A stretch of 64,000 nt of DNA from Monosiga brevicollis MX1 (GCF_000002865.3 NW_001865041.1:917793-981792); one strand, 5' to 3'. Positions 30,001 through 44,298 are shown, counted from the first letter of the stretch. Made by a program: numbers and translations. Notes: generated from the letters alone by a model not told the origin.

Positions 30001-33000
30001 ATGTTGCTCCGCCGTCGACAGTCACAAGACCGATGCCAGCAAAGCGAGTAGAAATCTCGAGGTCCAACGCGCCACCGGCGCCGGCACCGGCATTGGCGAC
30101 CGAAGTGGATGCTCCTGAGGCATCGAGAGTACCATCCACGATCAGCGTCGACGCGTTGATGTAGCCAAAACCGCCACCCACACCTCCGTTGTAGCCACGG
30201 CCACCCGCTCGACGAGGGGCAAACATGCTGTCCACGCCGGGTGCGGCGTCGAGCGAAGCACGACCGCCCAGTGAAGCGTGAGTGCCACCATTTGCAAAGG
30301 AGTTTTCAAACAAGCCATCCACTTCTGAAGCGGCCTGGTAGACACGCACATCGCCGTCCAAGCGCAAGGAAGCGGCTGTCTCGACATCAAGAAGATTCGC
30401 GGCCAGTTGCAACCCATCTGCTTGAACCTCGGCACCGAATTGCAGATCAAACTCTCCAAACGCACCAATGAGGCTCAGGCCATCGGCCATCTGTACTGCC
30501 GCGTTTGCTTGGGCGACAAACTTTGTCAAATCGATTCGACCGCGTTGATCTGAAGCACTACCACAGCTTTGCGACGTCGTAGTCGTGGGATACAGGTACA
30601 GCAAACGGCCAGCACCGACCGTGATTTCTGAAGCACCCTCGATACAACCATGCCAAGCAAAGGAAGACTGTCCCAGGTAGACATACTCCATGGGGAGGAC
30701 GAGTGTGCCGTTCTCCTGCAAATGAAAGTTCAGATCGGATTGCGTGCGATCCACCAGCGTGTCGATTGTCCAACGGTCGCCCGGACGAACGGACACCTGC
30801 TCGTAACCAGAAGTTGTGACCTCGCCCACAACGGCAGTACCTGTCTCATGCATGAAAGAAATACTGGCCTGTCCGGTCAGCGCTAGCGTCCGCACATCTA
30901 GAGTGGCATCCATAATAGGATAGACGACAGACCACGAGTGGTCACTGTTGTCAATCGCCAAGCGCTGGCGCACCTCGCCGTAGACAACCTCGTGTACAAA
31001 GACCGACCCAGGACCACCATGCTGCGCGACGCTGGCACCGGAGCCGCCGAGGGCCTGTAGAGTACCAGTAAACGCCAACGCAGAGGTAGTGTGCACGTAC
31101 ACACGACCACCGCTTCCAGCACCCTGGTTCGAAGAGTCGGCGCCATCTGCCGAGATGGTGCCACTGCCAGCCAGAGAGGGGGCAGTGATGATCACACTGC
31201 CGCCGCTACCACCTGGAGAACCGGACACGGACACGGCACTGGCGTCAAGGGTACCATCAAGGATCACTTGCTCCGCGGAAACGTGAACCAGGCCACCACC
31301 CAAACTGCTGCCAGCCGCGAAACCGCCGGTATGACTGGGCGCGTGATGTGAGTCTGGAATCAACTCATGATCGGCTGAATTGCTCGAGCCGCCAAAGCTG
31401 GCGTGCGGTGCACCCGCGGAGCCAGTGGTAATGCTGGCCGCGACAGTGCCTTGAGCAGTGACCAAAGCTTGCGCCTCGACCGTCAGAGCACCGGCGACAA
31501 TGTAAATGCGCTGCGCAACCAGGGTCACGGCGCGCTTGATCTCAAGTGCACCAATGGCAAGAGAGGCGTTGCTGAGCAGGTTCAGGGTGCTGCCCGTGTG
31601 CAGATCCAACGCTGAGAATGATACAACGCCAGCGTCCCCGTGCGTCGTGTACGCAATTTCGCTGTAACTCGAATTGAGACTGTTCATGCCTGAGCGAACG
31701 AAGGAAGACCCATATGTCAAGACGCCGGCTGCCGCGATTGTCACAACGTCGGCGCCCGTGAGACTGCCCTGAATATCCAGGTGGTGGTCCTTGACAATGA
31801 GTGTTGAGGGCACAACAAGCTCGCCACCAAGTGCCACGGTGACATCGATGTTTGTCGTGTAGCTACGTGGAACCAGTTGATTCCATGTGAGCCACGCGCG
31901 CTGCCCTGCAGCAACGGCGAGCACGGAGCTCGAGTCGGTATCAATGGCATCCACGTGGAATGTGTCGCCGTCAAACTGAAGAGAGATACGGTTCAAAAGC
32001 TCAAACTCGTCAAAATAGAATTGGCTGGTGGAAGAATCAGTCAGACGGACCACGGGCAAATTGCTGGCGGTTTGTCCGGCATCAATCAGCAAATAACGGT
32101 ACTCATCGTCTCGAAGATTCTCAGCAAAGACGACGGGGCCGGGTGCCCCAATCAAGTTGCGCTCGGCGTCGTAGCCGCCAAAGGCCAACATTTGACCGCT
32201 GAATGCAGCATCGACTTGAGTGTAGACTGCAATGCGCCCGCCAGATGAAGGGCGTCCGGTACCCGCACCGCCCTTGGCGGTCAAGATACCCGAGCCTTGC
32301 AGGTCGTTGGCTTCAATGAGAATTGAGCCGCCCGCACCATCCGCCGCATCGACGGTGATTGTGCCATAGTTTTCCACCGTGCCTGAGGAAGAAATGTAAA
32401 CCAAGCCGCCGCCACGTCCGGCCCAGCCAGCACTGCCAGGTAAACGTGGCTCCAGCATATCGCCAGCTGTGCACACCTGGCCGTAGCCATACCCGCCATG
32501 GCTGGCACCTTCAGAAGCGGATGCCGCATCGCAAGGGCCTTGGCCAGCGGCATAGCCACCGTTCTCAGCCCGCACAGCAGCACCTGCCATGATGGAAAGC
32601 GAGCCGCAAGCAATGCTGATGCGCTCTGCCTCCAGACGAGAGTCAACGCTCAATGTCAAGGAGGCTGTGGACATGGCAATATGGGATGGGCTCGCCACGT
32701 CATGCGAAGCAAGCGGTGGCGCTGCAATGATCAGCGCCGCGCGGGCCTTGACGGCGATTGATGTGATGTCCACATTGTATGGATCCGTGACATCGCCGTA
32801 CCCGTTGGCCTCTGAATAGGTTGCAAAACGAGTCGTGTTGACGACATAAAAAGCTGTATCGGCAAGGACAGTCAGGGCCTGAAGGTTGGTAATGAGACCG
32901 CGCAGGCGGGTGGCATCACCACTAAAGCCAGTGCGTGGAGGGACACGGAATTCAGCGTCTCCATCTTGCTCTACGCTCACAGGGATGATCGTCATGGCAG

Positions 33001-36000
33001 CGGTGTTGGCAGCCGAGTCATCAATGATAAACACGAGGTCGTCATCCACACGCAGGGTGGCGCTGGCATCGCCCAAAATGGCGTCTACCGTAACGCGCTC
33101 GGTCGTTTGCGTATTGAATGCAACAACCGCGAGGCCACCAATCTCCAACGTGTTGAGTACAATGGCAGACGTGGTGCAATCAAGCACGGTGTTGCCAGAA
33201 ACTTGATTGGCAACATACAGGTTTCTGCGCGTCGCGATCCCCTCGCGATACGTTATGTAATGCGTGCCTGCATTTGTACCGTGCACATTCATTGTGCCCT
33301 CAAAGCGATTATGGGTGGTTTCAACAACAATGCGACCACCGGCATCAGCGACGGCACTGACGTCCATCAGGCCTGCTCCTGAAATGCTCGTGGTGGCAAC
33401 AGCCAAGAGGCCACCAGAGCCCGCGGCCGTGCCTTGACGAGCCAATGTACCGTCCAACGTCAGAGAAACAAAGCTCAGGTCGAGCACGCCCCCGTCGAAG
33501 AGAACCGCACCCGACGGGGTTGTCGTGGCATCGGAGAAGCAAACCGAGGAGCGCACAGGAAGCACTGACGGCGCATGGGAAGTCAGTAGACCGCCATACT
33601 CAATGCCAAGCGTCACGCCGCTAATAAAGGCGTTACCAACCTGAAGGGTGCCGGCACTAGAAATCAAGATCTCATCCGCGTCAATAATGACAGGATCGCC
33701 ATTGTTGACGCCCTCAAAGGTCAGAACCGCATCGCTGCCAACGTCAAGCTTTGAGAAAGTAAAATTGCCGGGCAAATCCAAAAAGTCGTAATTGCCGACG
33801 CCATCACCCAAGGCTGTGTGGGCGGTGGAAGAGAGAATCACGGAGGCACCAGTGCTCAGAATCAGCTCGCTGGCACCGTTGAGCAAGCCTTCAATGATGA
33901 CGGATGGGACGCGCGAGGTGGCTGCTACTTGCACAATCTGTGGCAGAACAACTTCGGCATGAGCCGCACCCTCGAGGGCAAAAGGAACCTGGAGCGGGGC
34001 AGCGGCAGCTGCACGCGAAGCTTGGAGATAGGCTGCGGTGTTGTTTACCAACAAGGAGCCTGAAAAGTCACCCACGACGCGCTGTGCACTCAAAATGCCC
34101 GTGCCCAGAAGGACCACACGCGAGCCACCCTGAATTTGCAGGAGCTCAATGGTGGTGACGCCGGTGCCCTCCACAGTGATTTCTGTTGCCGCCTCCACGC
34201 CATCAGCCTCGCCAATGACAAGAAGCTGGCGCTGGAAGAGACCAACGACGTTACGTTCCACGTAAACAGTACCACTGGCACCAGCTGTGGCACCTTGGCC
34301 ACCACCGGGGGCCTTAATGGTGCCAGAAAAGGCGGCCATGTCCAGGGCCAGAACGCTCACGCGCCCACCAGCAGCACCATAGTTGGAGCTGGTCACGGAA
34401 CCACCTTGCGCTTCAATGTCACCGTGGCCGCGCAAGTAAGGCGTAGTAATCGCAATGCTTCCACCGCTGCCAGCGCCGCGGGTAGCAGATGCACCCTCGA
34501 CGCTGATGCGACCGTTGAGGACAATGTTCTCACTGCTTACAATCGACACGCGACCACCGCCGCGGGCTTGACCAGGCACACCCGACCCGAACAGAGCTGG
34601 GGCGCGGAAGTCCCCATAAGGGCTACCCGCGCCAGTGCCTGAGCCATAGCCACCGAAACCAGCGCCAGCATCAAGACCAGCGACGCCCGGTCCTTCAGTG
34701 AGACCTTGATAATCGGCATGCAAGACCGCGCCATCATTGATGGCCACCTCGCTGGCCTCGATCACAATGGCAGTGCCGCTAGCAGACGATGCCCGCAAGA
34801 CGGCCTCGGTTCCAAGCGTGAGGGAGCCAACGGTGATGTTGGCGGCGGGCATGATTAGAATCATTTCAGCCCGCAGGGCCAGGACCAGCTCGTCAAGCAC
34901 CACGGGGACCGCCGAGAAAGCTTGTCGTGCCGCAGGGGTCTGGATATGGCCACCAGCCTGCTGTGTCAACTGGGCACCCTCGCCCACGTGAAGCGAATCG
35001 GTCTGAATAACGCCATCGGCAGCTACCGCCACCTCAGTGTCGGCACCCAGGCGAAGGCCTGCTGCTTGAAGCATGCCGTGCAGTTGCAGAGGATTGCTTC
35101 CTGCGAGCACCAGATTGGCGCCCAATGACAGTAATGTAGTGCCAGAAGTCAAAAAATTGATGCCACACCAGCCATCGGCACACGTAACAATGGACAGCTG
35201 GCGGTCTGAAACGTCTAGCGAGCCTGTGCCATCACCGCGGAGCATGCTGATGGTGGTCACATTGTTGATCGCCACATCCGCACGTTCCGTTACGATAAGG
35301 GTTGTCAAGGTGCTGTCGAAAGATGCTGGAGCGTTAATTCGCGTCTTCCCAGAGCCACCCACGGCCACAGTGCGCAGAATGCCGTTTGCAGTGTGGGTTT
35401 CGTAGAGGGCGACACCCGGACCAGCCGTTGCATCGGGTGCCTTCAGGGCGAAGACAAAGTTTTGATCGCATGCGGCAGTGCCGTTATGACAGAGCACATG
35501 AACACGACCACCCGAGCCGCCGTACGAAATGCGTGTGCCGCTGTAGCCAGCACCGCCATTGGCCTGCAGTGTGCCTGTACCTTGCACGTGCTCCGCGCTG
35601 ATAAAAATGGAGCCACCTGAGCCACCGCCACGCATGTTTGAGCCCGACGCACCGTCGGCATGCATGAGGCCATTATGCTCAAAAAGCCCAGCCTGAATAG
35701 CAATGACGCCGCCGCCATAACCTCCGTTGCGACCACCCCGGCCACCAAAGGACGCGGGTGCTTCAAGCGTGCCAAAAGGCTCCAGGTTTTCCCCAAAGCC
35801 ACCGTACACACCACCATAAGCGGTGTACTGGTCCGAGCCAAGCGAGTCAAATGTACCCTCACCCTCGGTGGCAGTGCCCACGGCCTCCGCAACGACCGTT
35901 GAGTCGATGTGAGTGATGAACGTATTGGCCTTGACTTGCACGATACCCTCGGTGGGCGAAGATTTGAGAGTCAGCGTCGAACCTGCGCGCAGCTCAACTG

Positions 36001-39000
36001 CATCATATTCATAGGTTCCACTTGTGAGGTAGCAACTCTCACCGGCGTACAGCGTGAATCCCACTGAATTGTCACACGAGATAGAGTATGTAATGTTCCA
36101 AAACGTCAGTGTGTGGGGGACCAGGTCTGTCTCTGTCCAGCTGTAAGATTGATTCACCCAAACCTGCTCTGGAACGACCCACTCATCGGCGCGCGCATCC
36201 ACGCATGTTTGCAGGTCTTCACATTCCTCGCTGACAATGGCCTTGGCAGTCTCGTTGGCGACGGAGGTGTTGTAGGTTACCATGCGGTAGCCAGTATGAA
36301 CGGTATTGACAGGTACCATGTACTCCAAGGTGTACGTGTTGTTGCGCTCGTCGACAATGGGATCGCCATGACGGCACGGATTGTATGGCACGTGGGAGGC
36401 GTTGTCGTGGAGCACCAAGCCCACTGGGCAGGGCTGATCAACGATCACGGCAAGACATTGAGCGTCCACGCATGATGCCTCATCCGTGTGTTGCTCACAC
36501 GTGCGAGGTTGCCAGTCATATGAGAACACCGGATCGTACACGGTTTGGTTGATGCAGTTGTGCAGCTCCGAGACAGTGGCATTGCGACACACTGTCTCGT
36601 CACAAGAGGCAGAGGTGGAATTACACGTGGTGCCGCGGGAGCAAATGAGTTGTGGTTGCTCGGGACAGTCTGTCTCAGAATGAACCTCGTTGATGGGTTG
36701 GTCCTGACAACCACAGACTTGACTCTCGGCATGCCAGAAACATCCTCTCTCCGTGGCAAAGCCATCAGCTTCATTGATCACAGCATCGTCATCCGCGCTA
36801 GGAGCCAAAAAGTCTTCAAAGGCGAAGGAACCACCATACTTGATGACAAAGGAGCTGGCCTGAATGCCCGTTTGCTGGATGGCTTTAGTATCCACTGATG
36901 CGAAACGCTCGATGGTGAAAGAGCTCGCGTACAAATACCCAGCGGATGCACCCGACGCTTGCTGCAGGGTGTGTGCCAATTGGAGAATGCTGCGTTCCCC
37001 AACAACCACTGAAGTAGTTGCAGAGATGCCACCCGCAAGGATCCAAGTAGCGTCGGAGATGACCAAATTTGATGGCACAACTAGAGAGCTACTCGCAAGG
37101 GCACGAAGAGACAGGCTCACCGCAGCCGATTCGGTGATGCGAAGCGCATGAGATGCGGCAAGGTATAGACCACCGGTACCGTCACCCAGCGCTTTTCGCG
37201 TAGCAATGGCCAATGCGCTGCTGGAGGATTGGCCAATGGCCACCACATATGAGCCACCACTGATGTTGAACGAGTCAAAATCGTAGTTTTGCTCCCGCGT
37301 GCCAGGCAGCGTGGTGCTGCCGTACACCAGCACGGTTAGTGGACTGGGTTCATCCAAAAGGGAAGCGATGTTAACCTTGTCCTCTGACAAGCTTCGTTGG
37401 TCTGGACGGCCGCGATTGTTGATCACCAGATCATCTTCGACCGTGGCATCGGCTTGCTTGGCCCGACGTAGAACCATGCCGGCCGCGCCGCTCTGGTAGC
37501 CTACTCCACCAACGGCTTCAACAGCTCCGTCAAAGCTACTGGTTGTAACCGTGTACTCCAGACAAACAAGTCCACCAGCGCCACCGCCTTGTAGGCTGGT
37601 GCTTCCAGCGGTCCCGCCGTTTGCACGAATCAGGCCGGAACCTGTCATCGTAGGGGCAACGAGATGCAAAGAACCGCCAGCGGCACCGCCAGCGCCGACG
37701 ACAGCACCCTGCCCATCAACCTCGATCAAGCCATCGATGTTCAGGGTCGTGGCGGTCACGCGCAAGGCACCACCACCACGAGTCAGGAACTGACCGCTAC
37801 CGCAACCAGGCGCACCGTATGTGCGGGGACGGAAAACGTTGCCAAAGGCCGCAAGAAAATCGGCACCAGGATCGCTGCCGCGGCCACCATGGCCACCATG
37901 ACTACCACCCTGGAATGCACAAGAAGAGGCGTCTGACAAGAACGACAACGCAACGGGCTGTTGAGTTTGCGCCGACAAGCGGCCATCTGTGTCAACCGTC
38001 ACAGTCGTGGCAGAGATGGACAGGTTCAAGGCGGTCAGCTCAGCCCGGGTGTCGATGGTGAGCTCAGTCAACGTCAACCTAGACGCCGGCCCCAACATGA
38101 GACACTTGGATTCGTAGCCGAGCTCTAGCGTGGTCAACGTGTGGGTGTTGGCTGTGCCAGCTCCGCCATTTGACGTGATGCTCGAACCGGCTTCACCGCG
38201 ATAAACGGCGTAATACATGGAAAGATCCGAGATACCAGCCAAGACACCTTGGTTGATGATGCTGGTGCGGAACATGGTAACGGTCTCAGGCAGAGTCAAA
38301 CGAGCCCCTGCGGCAATGCGCGCAGAAAGAGGAATGTGCTCTTCAGTATTGACCACCTCGACCGTGACTTGGGATTCAAGGACAAGGTTCGGGTACAGTG
38401 TAGGAAGAGTCGAGCCTTGCAGCATCACGACTTCCACCGACGCCGCTGAGCCGGTGGATGAACGGAGCAAAATTTGGCCGTTGTTGATGAAGGTCGCCGT
38501 ACTGAGCGTGAGAGTAGCGTCAGCAAGAAGAATGCCCGTGCCAAAGCTCACCATGCTCTCATCAGTCAGGTTGACTGCCAGACCATTCGAGTCGACAAGG
38601 AGCTCGGAGGTAGCGCGATACGCATCGCTCACAAAGATGGTGCCTGCAGCTGAGGTTCCGGCGCCATGAGCGCTCGTGGTACCGGTAAAGGTGAACCCAG
38701 GACAGGCCACGGCACTTGCGCACGAGACACCCTCTGCGATGTGAATGGCCAGGCGACCACCAGCACCACCTTCCCAGCCAACTCCAGCGCCACCATTGGT
38801 AGTGAGAGCGCCTGACCCGGCCACTGTAGTCGCAGCCTCGATCAGCAAGCTACCACCGCTACCGCCAGCACTCGTACCACTAGCGGCACCGCCATTGGCG
38901 GACACAATGCCGTGAATCGTGGCCGAGTTAACTTGCAGATGCAGCAAGCCACCCGCGGCTCCACCAGCGCCGGAAGCGCCATCCGCGCCGCGGCTGCCCA

Positions 39001-39960
39001 ATGCGCCAGGCACCTTGAAGTCGCCGTACGGTGCGATGAAGCTGCTGGTGCTGGACATGCCGGTGCCTCCATGAGATCCGGCACCCGTTTCCGAGTAACC
39101 CGAGCCCAAGTACTCATTCGTAGCCACAAGACGCACCGTGGCGCCCTGATTGACGGTGAGGTTGGAGGCAATCAGATGCAGAGCATTTGCTTGCAAGCTG
39201 GCGCCGCTGTACAAATCTACCTCGAGGGTACGTAGAACGTGCAACTGGTCGCTGGTGTCGAAGCGAACAGCACCACCGCCCCTTACCACGAGCGTATCGA
39301 TGGCAGTTTCACGATTTGCCATGGCCGAAGCGATGCGGAAGTGGGCGTTTCGTCCCACTTGAAGCTCACTCATTGACGTAAAGGCGCCGCGTACATCGAC
39401 TTGGACACCCTGCAACAGTGTCGAAGCAGGGAGAGTCAAGGTCACGTTGGCTCCAGTATTGATACCAAAGGGGATGGCTTGCAAGTCTGAATCAGCTGCA
39501 AAGCTGAGGTGCGTGCGCTGTGATGCGTGAATCACGCCCGAAGAGTCTCCCTCCGGAGCACTGTACGCGCACGATGCCTCGTGATCCAATGCACCAACAA
39601 GCATCAGCTCGCCCAAACCCTTGATCTCCAAGGTATCAAAGGAGTTACATTCTGTGTGCGAAAGGACAGCCAACGACGAGGCGAGGGCCAGGTCCAGGGC
39701 TTCGTCGCGAGAACGCGATACGAACTTGGCCTTGTTATCAACAACAAGGCGTACCTCGGACGCTGACTTTACCAGCACAGAGCCAGGGCCACCCGCTGTG
39801 CTGTAGGTTTTACCGCCAGACGCGTCATACGACCCGATGAAGGCAAGCACGCGTGTGTCGATTGCAATGCGACCACCACCGCCAGCACCACCCTGAGGTG
39901 TGTTAGTGACGGCAGTTTGGAAGCCATCACCACCCCGCGCCGTGATCATGCCAGCACCAT
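1..39960 (-). CDS. Exon 7 (39,960 nt, 3' partial): modules M13-M30, EGF array, VWD/C8 array
   Basis: One reading frame (codon starts at coordinates leaving remainder 1 on division by 3) stays open from the intron 6 acceptor to base 1: 13,319 complete codons. I checked the frame against recognisable protein at about a dozen points (39,958, 36,010, 32,953, 30,019, 25,984, 22,060, 19,018, 16,102, 9,382, 5,056, 2,044 and the window edge) and it never shifts. Seventeen further Gly-rich modules lead into about 50 EGF-like repeats, Ser/Thr linkers, VWD, a pentraxin-like domain and nine C8/VWD-like units. The exon continues outside the window. A cryptic in-frame intron cannot be excluded, but no domain shows an interruption. 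Confidence 0.93.
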
Positions 39961-42900
39961 CTAAAAATCATGTCAAATATGTGAGTGATCAAGCCAGAGC
40001 ACAGGAAAGCGTAACGGGAACCGAACAAACCGGCGAAAATGGGAAGCACAACTTACTCAAGTCATCGGCCACGATCCAAACTGAGCCACCGCTGCCGCCT
40101 GAACCAGAGCTGCTTGAGGTTGATGAAGCACCGCCATTGGCGCTAATGGAGCCGTCAACCGTTAACATGGTAGTGTTGATAAGAATGCTGCCTCCACCAC
40201 GACCTTCCGAACCGGGGCTACCAAGGTGTACCGGTTGGGTCATGCTCCCGTAGGTGGGTGGGACAGCCGTGCTCGAAACGTCGCCTGCACGACTGCCCAA
40301 ACCACCATACGAAGCACCATCCGCGGTTGAAGACTGGCCCTCACCAACAAACCCGGCCAAGCGAAGCGCATTGTCGAGCTCTGTGAAAGCACGAGGTGTC
40401 AAGCCAACGGCCGTTAATGCACCTCCCTCATCAATGGTAACATTTTCGGCAGCGATCATGACGCGCGTGCCGTTCAGCAAACCACCGGCCTGCACCCGCA
40501 CGGCGCGCGAGTTAACCACAAGATCCTCCTCTAGCTGAACAGCAGTTTCCGAGCTGAGAATGCCTTCGGCAGCCACAGTCACTGTCTCCAGCTGGTGCTC
40601 ACGCAATGTGTCCTCGCCCACGAAAAAGGTAACGCCTCGACCAATGACGAGATTCGCCACCCTCTCCAACGCACCGTAGACGCGACTGACACTTTGCAAA
40701 AGGTCGGCAAACTGCGTAGTAATGGGCAGTGATACCAAAGAGTTGGCATGTGTGTGCAGAGCAAAAGGCATGAGGTCATCCACGTTTGTGATGGATAGTT
40801 CCACGCCGTCTCCGACGTAGAGCACACCAGTGCGGTCGCCCGTCACCTCGCCAGCCTCAAAAGTCATCGGAAAGCTGGCTGGAGACTGAATGCCAAGAAC
40901 AGCGTCGTTGTTCAGCGTGAGCAGATCCACAGCATAGGAGCCCTCGCTGCTCGATGGAATGACCCAGGTTTCACCATAGGATCTAGTCTGCAATCGAGAG
41001 AGAGTCACCACCTTGCCTTGGGACGCAGCGTTGTCAATCAACAATTGGCTTGCAGCTATGGTGCTGTTGCCTGAGGCCAACAGAACAGTACCGGCGCCAC
41101 CGCGAGCAGCACCAACACCCCCACCATAAGCCACCACGTCTCCATCAAAGGTCAGCACACGAGCGTGCACGGCAATGCGACCTCCGCCGCCACCGTTGCC
41201 ACATTCGCCATTGCCTGCAGCACCAGAGGCCGAAATGGTTCCAAGACCATTTACAGCATGAGCAGTCAGCCAGATGCTACCACCTGAACCGCCACCCGCG
41301 CTGGGTCCAAACATGGCTTGTGGCACCTGGCCGTTGGCAGAGAGAGCACCATCGACACTGATGGTATGAGACGCATTGATGCGCACCACGCCACCACCTC
41401 GACCACCGAACGGTCGCTCCGTCTCGTCGCCCCATGCAGCATTGCTGCTGACGTCACCGGCGCCACCGCCACTGCCTGGAAGGACAGGCGTGATGAAGCT
41501 GCCATATGCAGGCGTTGCGGAGCGCGTCTGCTCAGTGGGACACAGTGAACCACTTGTTCCACCATGGCTGCCACCAGCAAACTTGAGTCCTCGACCCACA
41601 CCAGCAGCACTCCAATGGCCACCATGAGAGCTGTTAAAGACGCCGCCCACATCAACGGTCAAATTGTAGCAAGTAATGAACACATTACCGCCCTCAAAAT
41701 AGCCTCCGCCACGGACAGTCATAACGCCCGAGCCATTCGACGTGCTGTTGGTTGAGTTGGACGAGTTGGTTGCGACGCGCTCGAAAACCAACGTTGCTTG
41801 CTCGGTAGGCGTTGTGGTGATGATGAACTCACCTCCATCACGGATGTCAAGAGAGCGAAGATTCATCTCCTTGTTGGCATCCGAGTTGACTCGCCAGTTC
41901 GGGCCCAAGAGCGTCAGATCACCGCCCTGAAGCAGAGAAAGATCCTCGACGCCAGAAATGCGACCCAACATGGTGACACGGTTGCTGTAAAGTGACGTCA
42001 CGGGAGGAAACTGCAATTGGGCGCGCGGTGATCGACCGTAAATGTCAACCATGAGCTGGTGCTCCTGGCCATTTTCGCTCTCCAGATCGCCAGTCACCGC
42101 AAGCGTGTGGTCAGCACGAAGGTGAATGGCACCTGTGCCATCGCCGATAAGTTTGCTGGTCAACAAAGTGCGCGAGTTGTCCTGCGTAGTGCTCGTACCC
42201 GGTACAAAAGCCACATGTGCCGCCTTCTCCACAGTCATGCGTGTAAACGCGAGCTGGCCATCGTCAGGGAAGGTCAGGTATGTGCGAGCCGAGTCCAGAT
42301 CAAGGGAACGCAAATCATCAACAGGCTCGCTCACGTTGCGACCGCCAAAGATGCGCAATTTCGAGTACCCGACGTAGCGGTTGTCGTACGACGGCGACAG
42401 AGAGATAGTGAGCGTGATCAGCGTAGTGTTCACGTAAAGGGTGTAGGGAAGAGGCTGAGAGCAGTCTTTGAAGTCGACCGCTGTGTCGCGTGAACCACTC
42501 GTGGTCGCGTACTGGAACCTTACTTTGCTCTGGTACAGTGGATCACAGTATGGCGTAAGCTCGATGCGGTCAACGTACGTCGCACGATCTGTAGGCAGAA
42601 TCAGCATCAGGTTCACGGACGTTGTGTTGAAGATGCTGTGTGGTTTGGTAAAGTTACCCACAGCATAGCCCGCCATCTCTTCTGGCGTGCTCGTGATGCG
42701 TACGTCGTTGGGCATGAGATAGTCGTGATCACCGCTCTGCTTCGCTTGGCTAAAGTCCATGAGATATGGCTGGTACATTTGCTCAGAATAGGGAGCACGG
42801 CCGTTGTTGCTAATGATGAGCTCCGTCGCATTGTTGGCCTGCACGACGATTGTCCCGGCCGCACCGTCTTCAGCACCGTGTTGACCGGCGCCGCCACGAG

Positions 42901-44261
42901 CAGAGTATGAGCCACTGAAGCCACTAATATCCCCTGCTGCCAACAAAATGCGTCCACCGCTGCCGGCTCCACCAGTGAGCAATACGTCGGTGGAATGCAC
43001 CACAGGTACGCCACCATTGGCTTGGAAGAGGCCGTTACCGGCGAGCACGGTAGCATTGACTAGAATGGAACCGCCAGCACCAGCACCACAGCCGCCCAGC
43101 CCACTGCCGCCGTAGCCATTCACGGACAACGAGCCGTCATGTTCAAAGCGCTGTGCACTGATGTGGATGATGCCACCACCATAGCCGGCGATGCAGTTGA
43201 AACTTGCCGACGCTGGCTCACCTCCACCTGAACCAAAGTCAGAGGGGTTCATGATGTCGCCATACGAGTCACTGGTCAAGTGATTGAGCACGGACGAACC
43301 ACCGCGACCACCGAAACCACCTCCAGTGCCACCAACCAGGGCAGCGACGCCCGAGCCGTGACCAGCGCCGGCCCCCTCTTCTTGTCCGTATCCCATGTAG
43401 TCAGCATGCAAGCGACCAAGAGGATTGACGGTGAGATTGACCGTTTCCAAGAAGATGTTGATGCCCGTTAAGACGGCTTGACCTGACACCAGCGTATTTT
43501 GGGTTCGCAGGACACGTCGGTCCCGCCCGTTGCTGATGTTGACTTTGGAGTAAGCGCGCACCTCGAGGTCGTCGAATTCGAAGCGCTCGGCGACTGAACC
43601 GTTGGGATAGACCTGATCCAAAAGGTTCAGGTTTGCGCGGTTCGTTACCTGCATGTCACCAGCGTTGGTCAAAGCGCCCTCGAGATTTACTGTCACGCCT
43701 GAGATGACGGCTTCACCATCCATGGCAATCTCGCCGCCACGATAGACGTCCAAATTGAAGTTGATGAGATACTGTCCGCTGAGCGTCAAGTACTGGTTGA
43801 AGTCAATGTGCATTTTGCCAGTGCCGTCGCTTGCAAGCTTTTCTACGCCTAGCGTGATGCGGCCAGTGTCTGACTCAGCCCGAAGGGCAAGATTGCTTGT
43901 CCCGTAAATGTGGATTTCTGTCATAGACAATGTGTCTCCATCCTCGGTAAAGATGTATGAGACACTTGAGACGTCCTCCACGTCGGTGGCCAGACCACTC
44001 GTGTTCTTTGCCAGTCCATAAGGTCGCTGATTTTTGTTGTTCAGATACAGGGTCGTGTTTCGCCCGGCGCTGGGATCGGTCGAATTCACGGCAGAGTCGA
44101 TGAAGAGCGTGCCTGACGCTCCGGGCTCGTGAGGCCCATAACCTAACATGAGCGCGAAAGCGGAGACATACAAACAAATGAGACACAAAGAAACCTGCAC
44201 AAAGCACTCAGGCAAGACATATTGCGCGTATACCCAGGGAGATAACATGAAAGCACGATCT

Positions 44262-44298
<37 letters not shown>

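Noticed and set aside
39989-44296. A separate 1,435-codon gene starting in the CA repeat
   Set aside because: The Met and first 50 codons are intron 5, including a (GT)n-coded Cys-Val run. The tail (KLCFPFSPVCS...) is intron 6.
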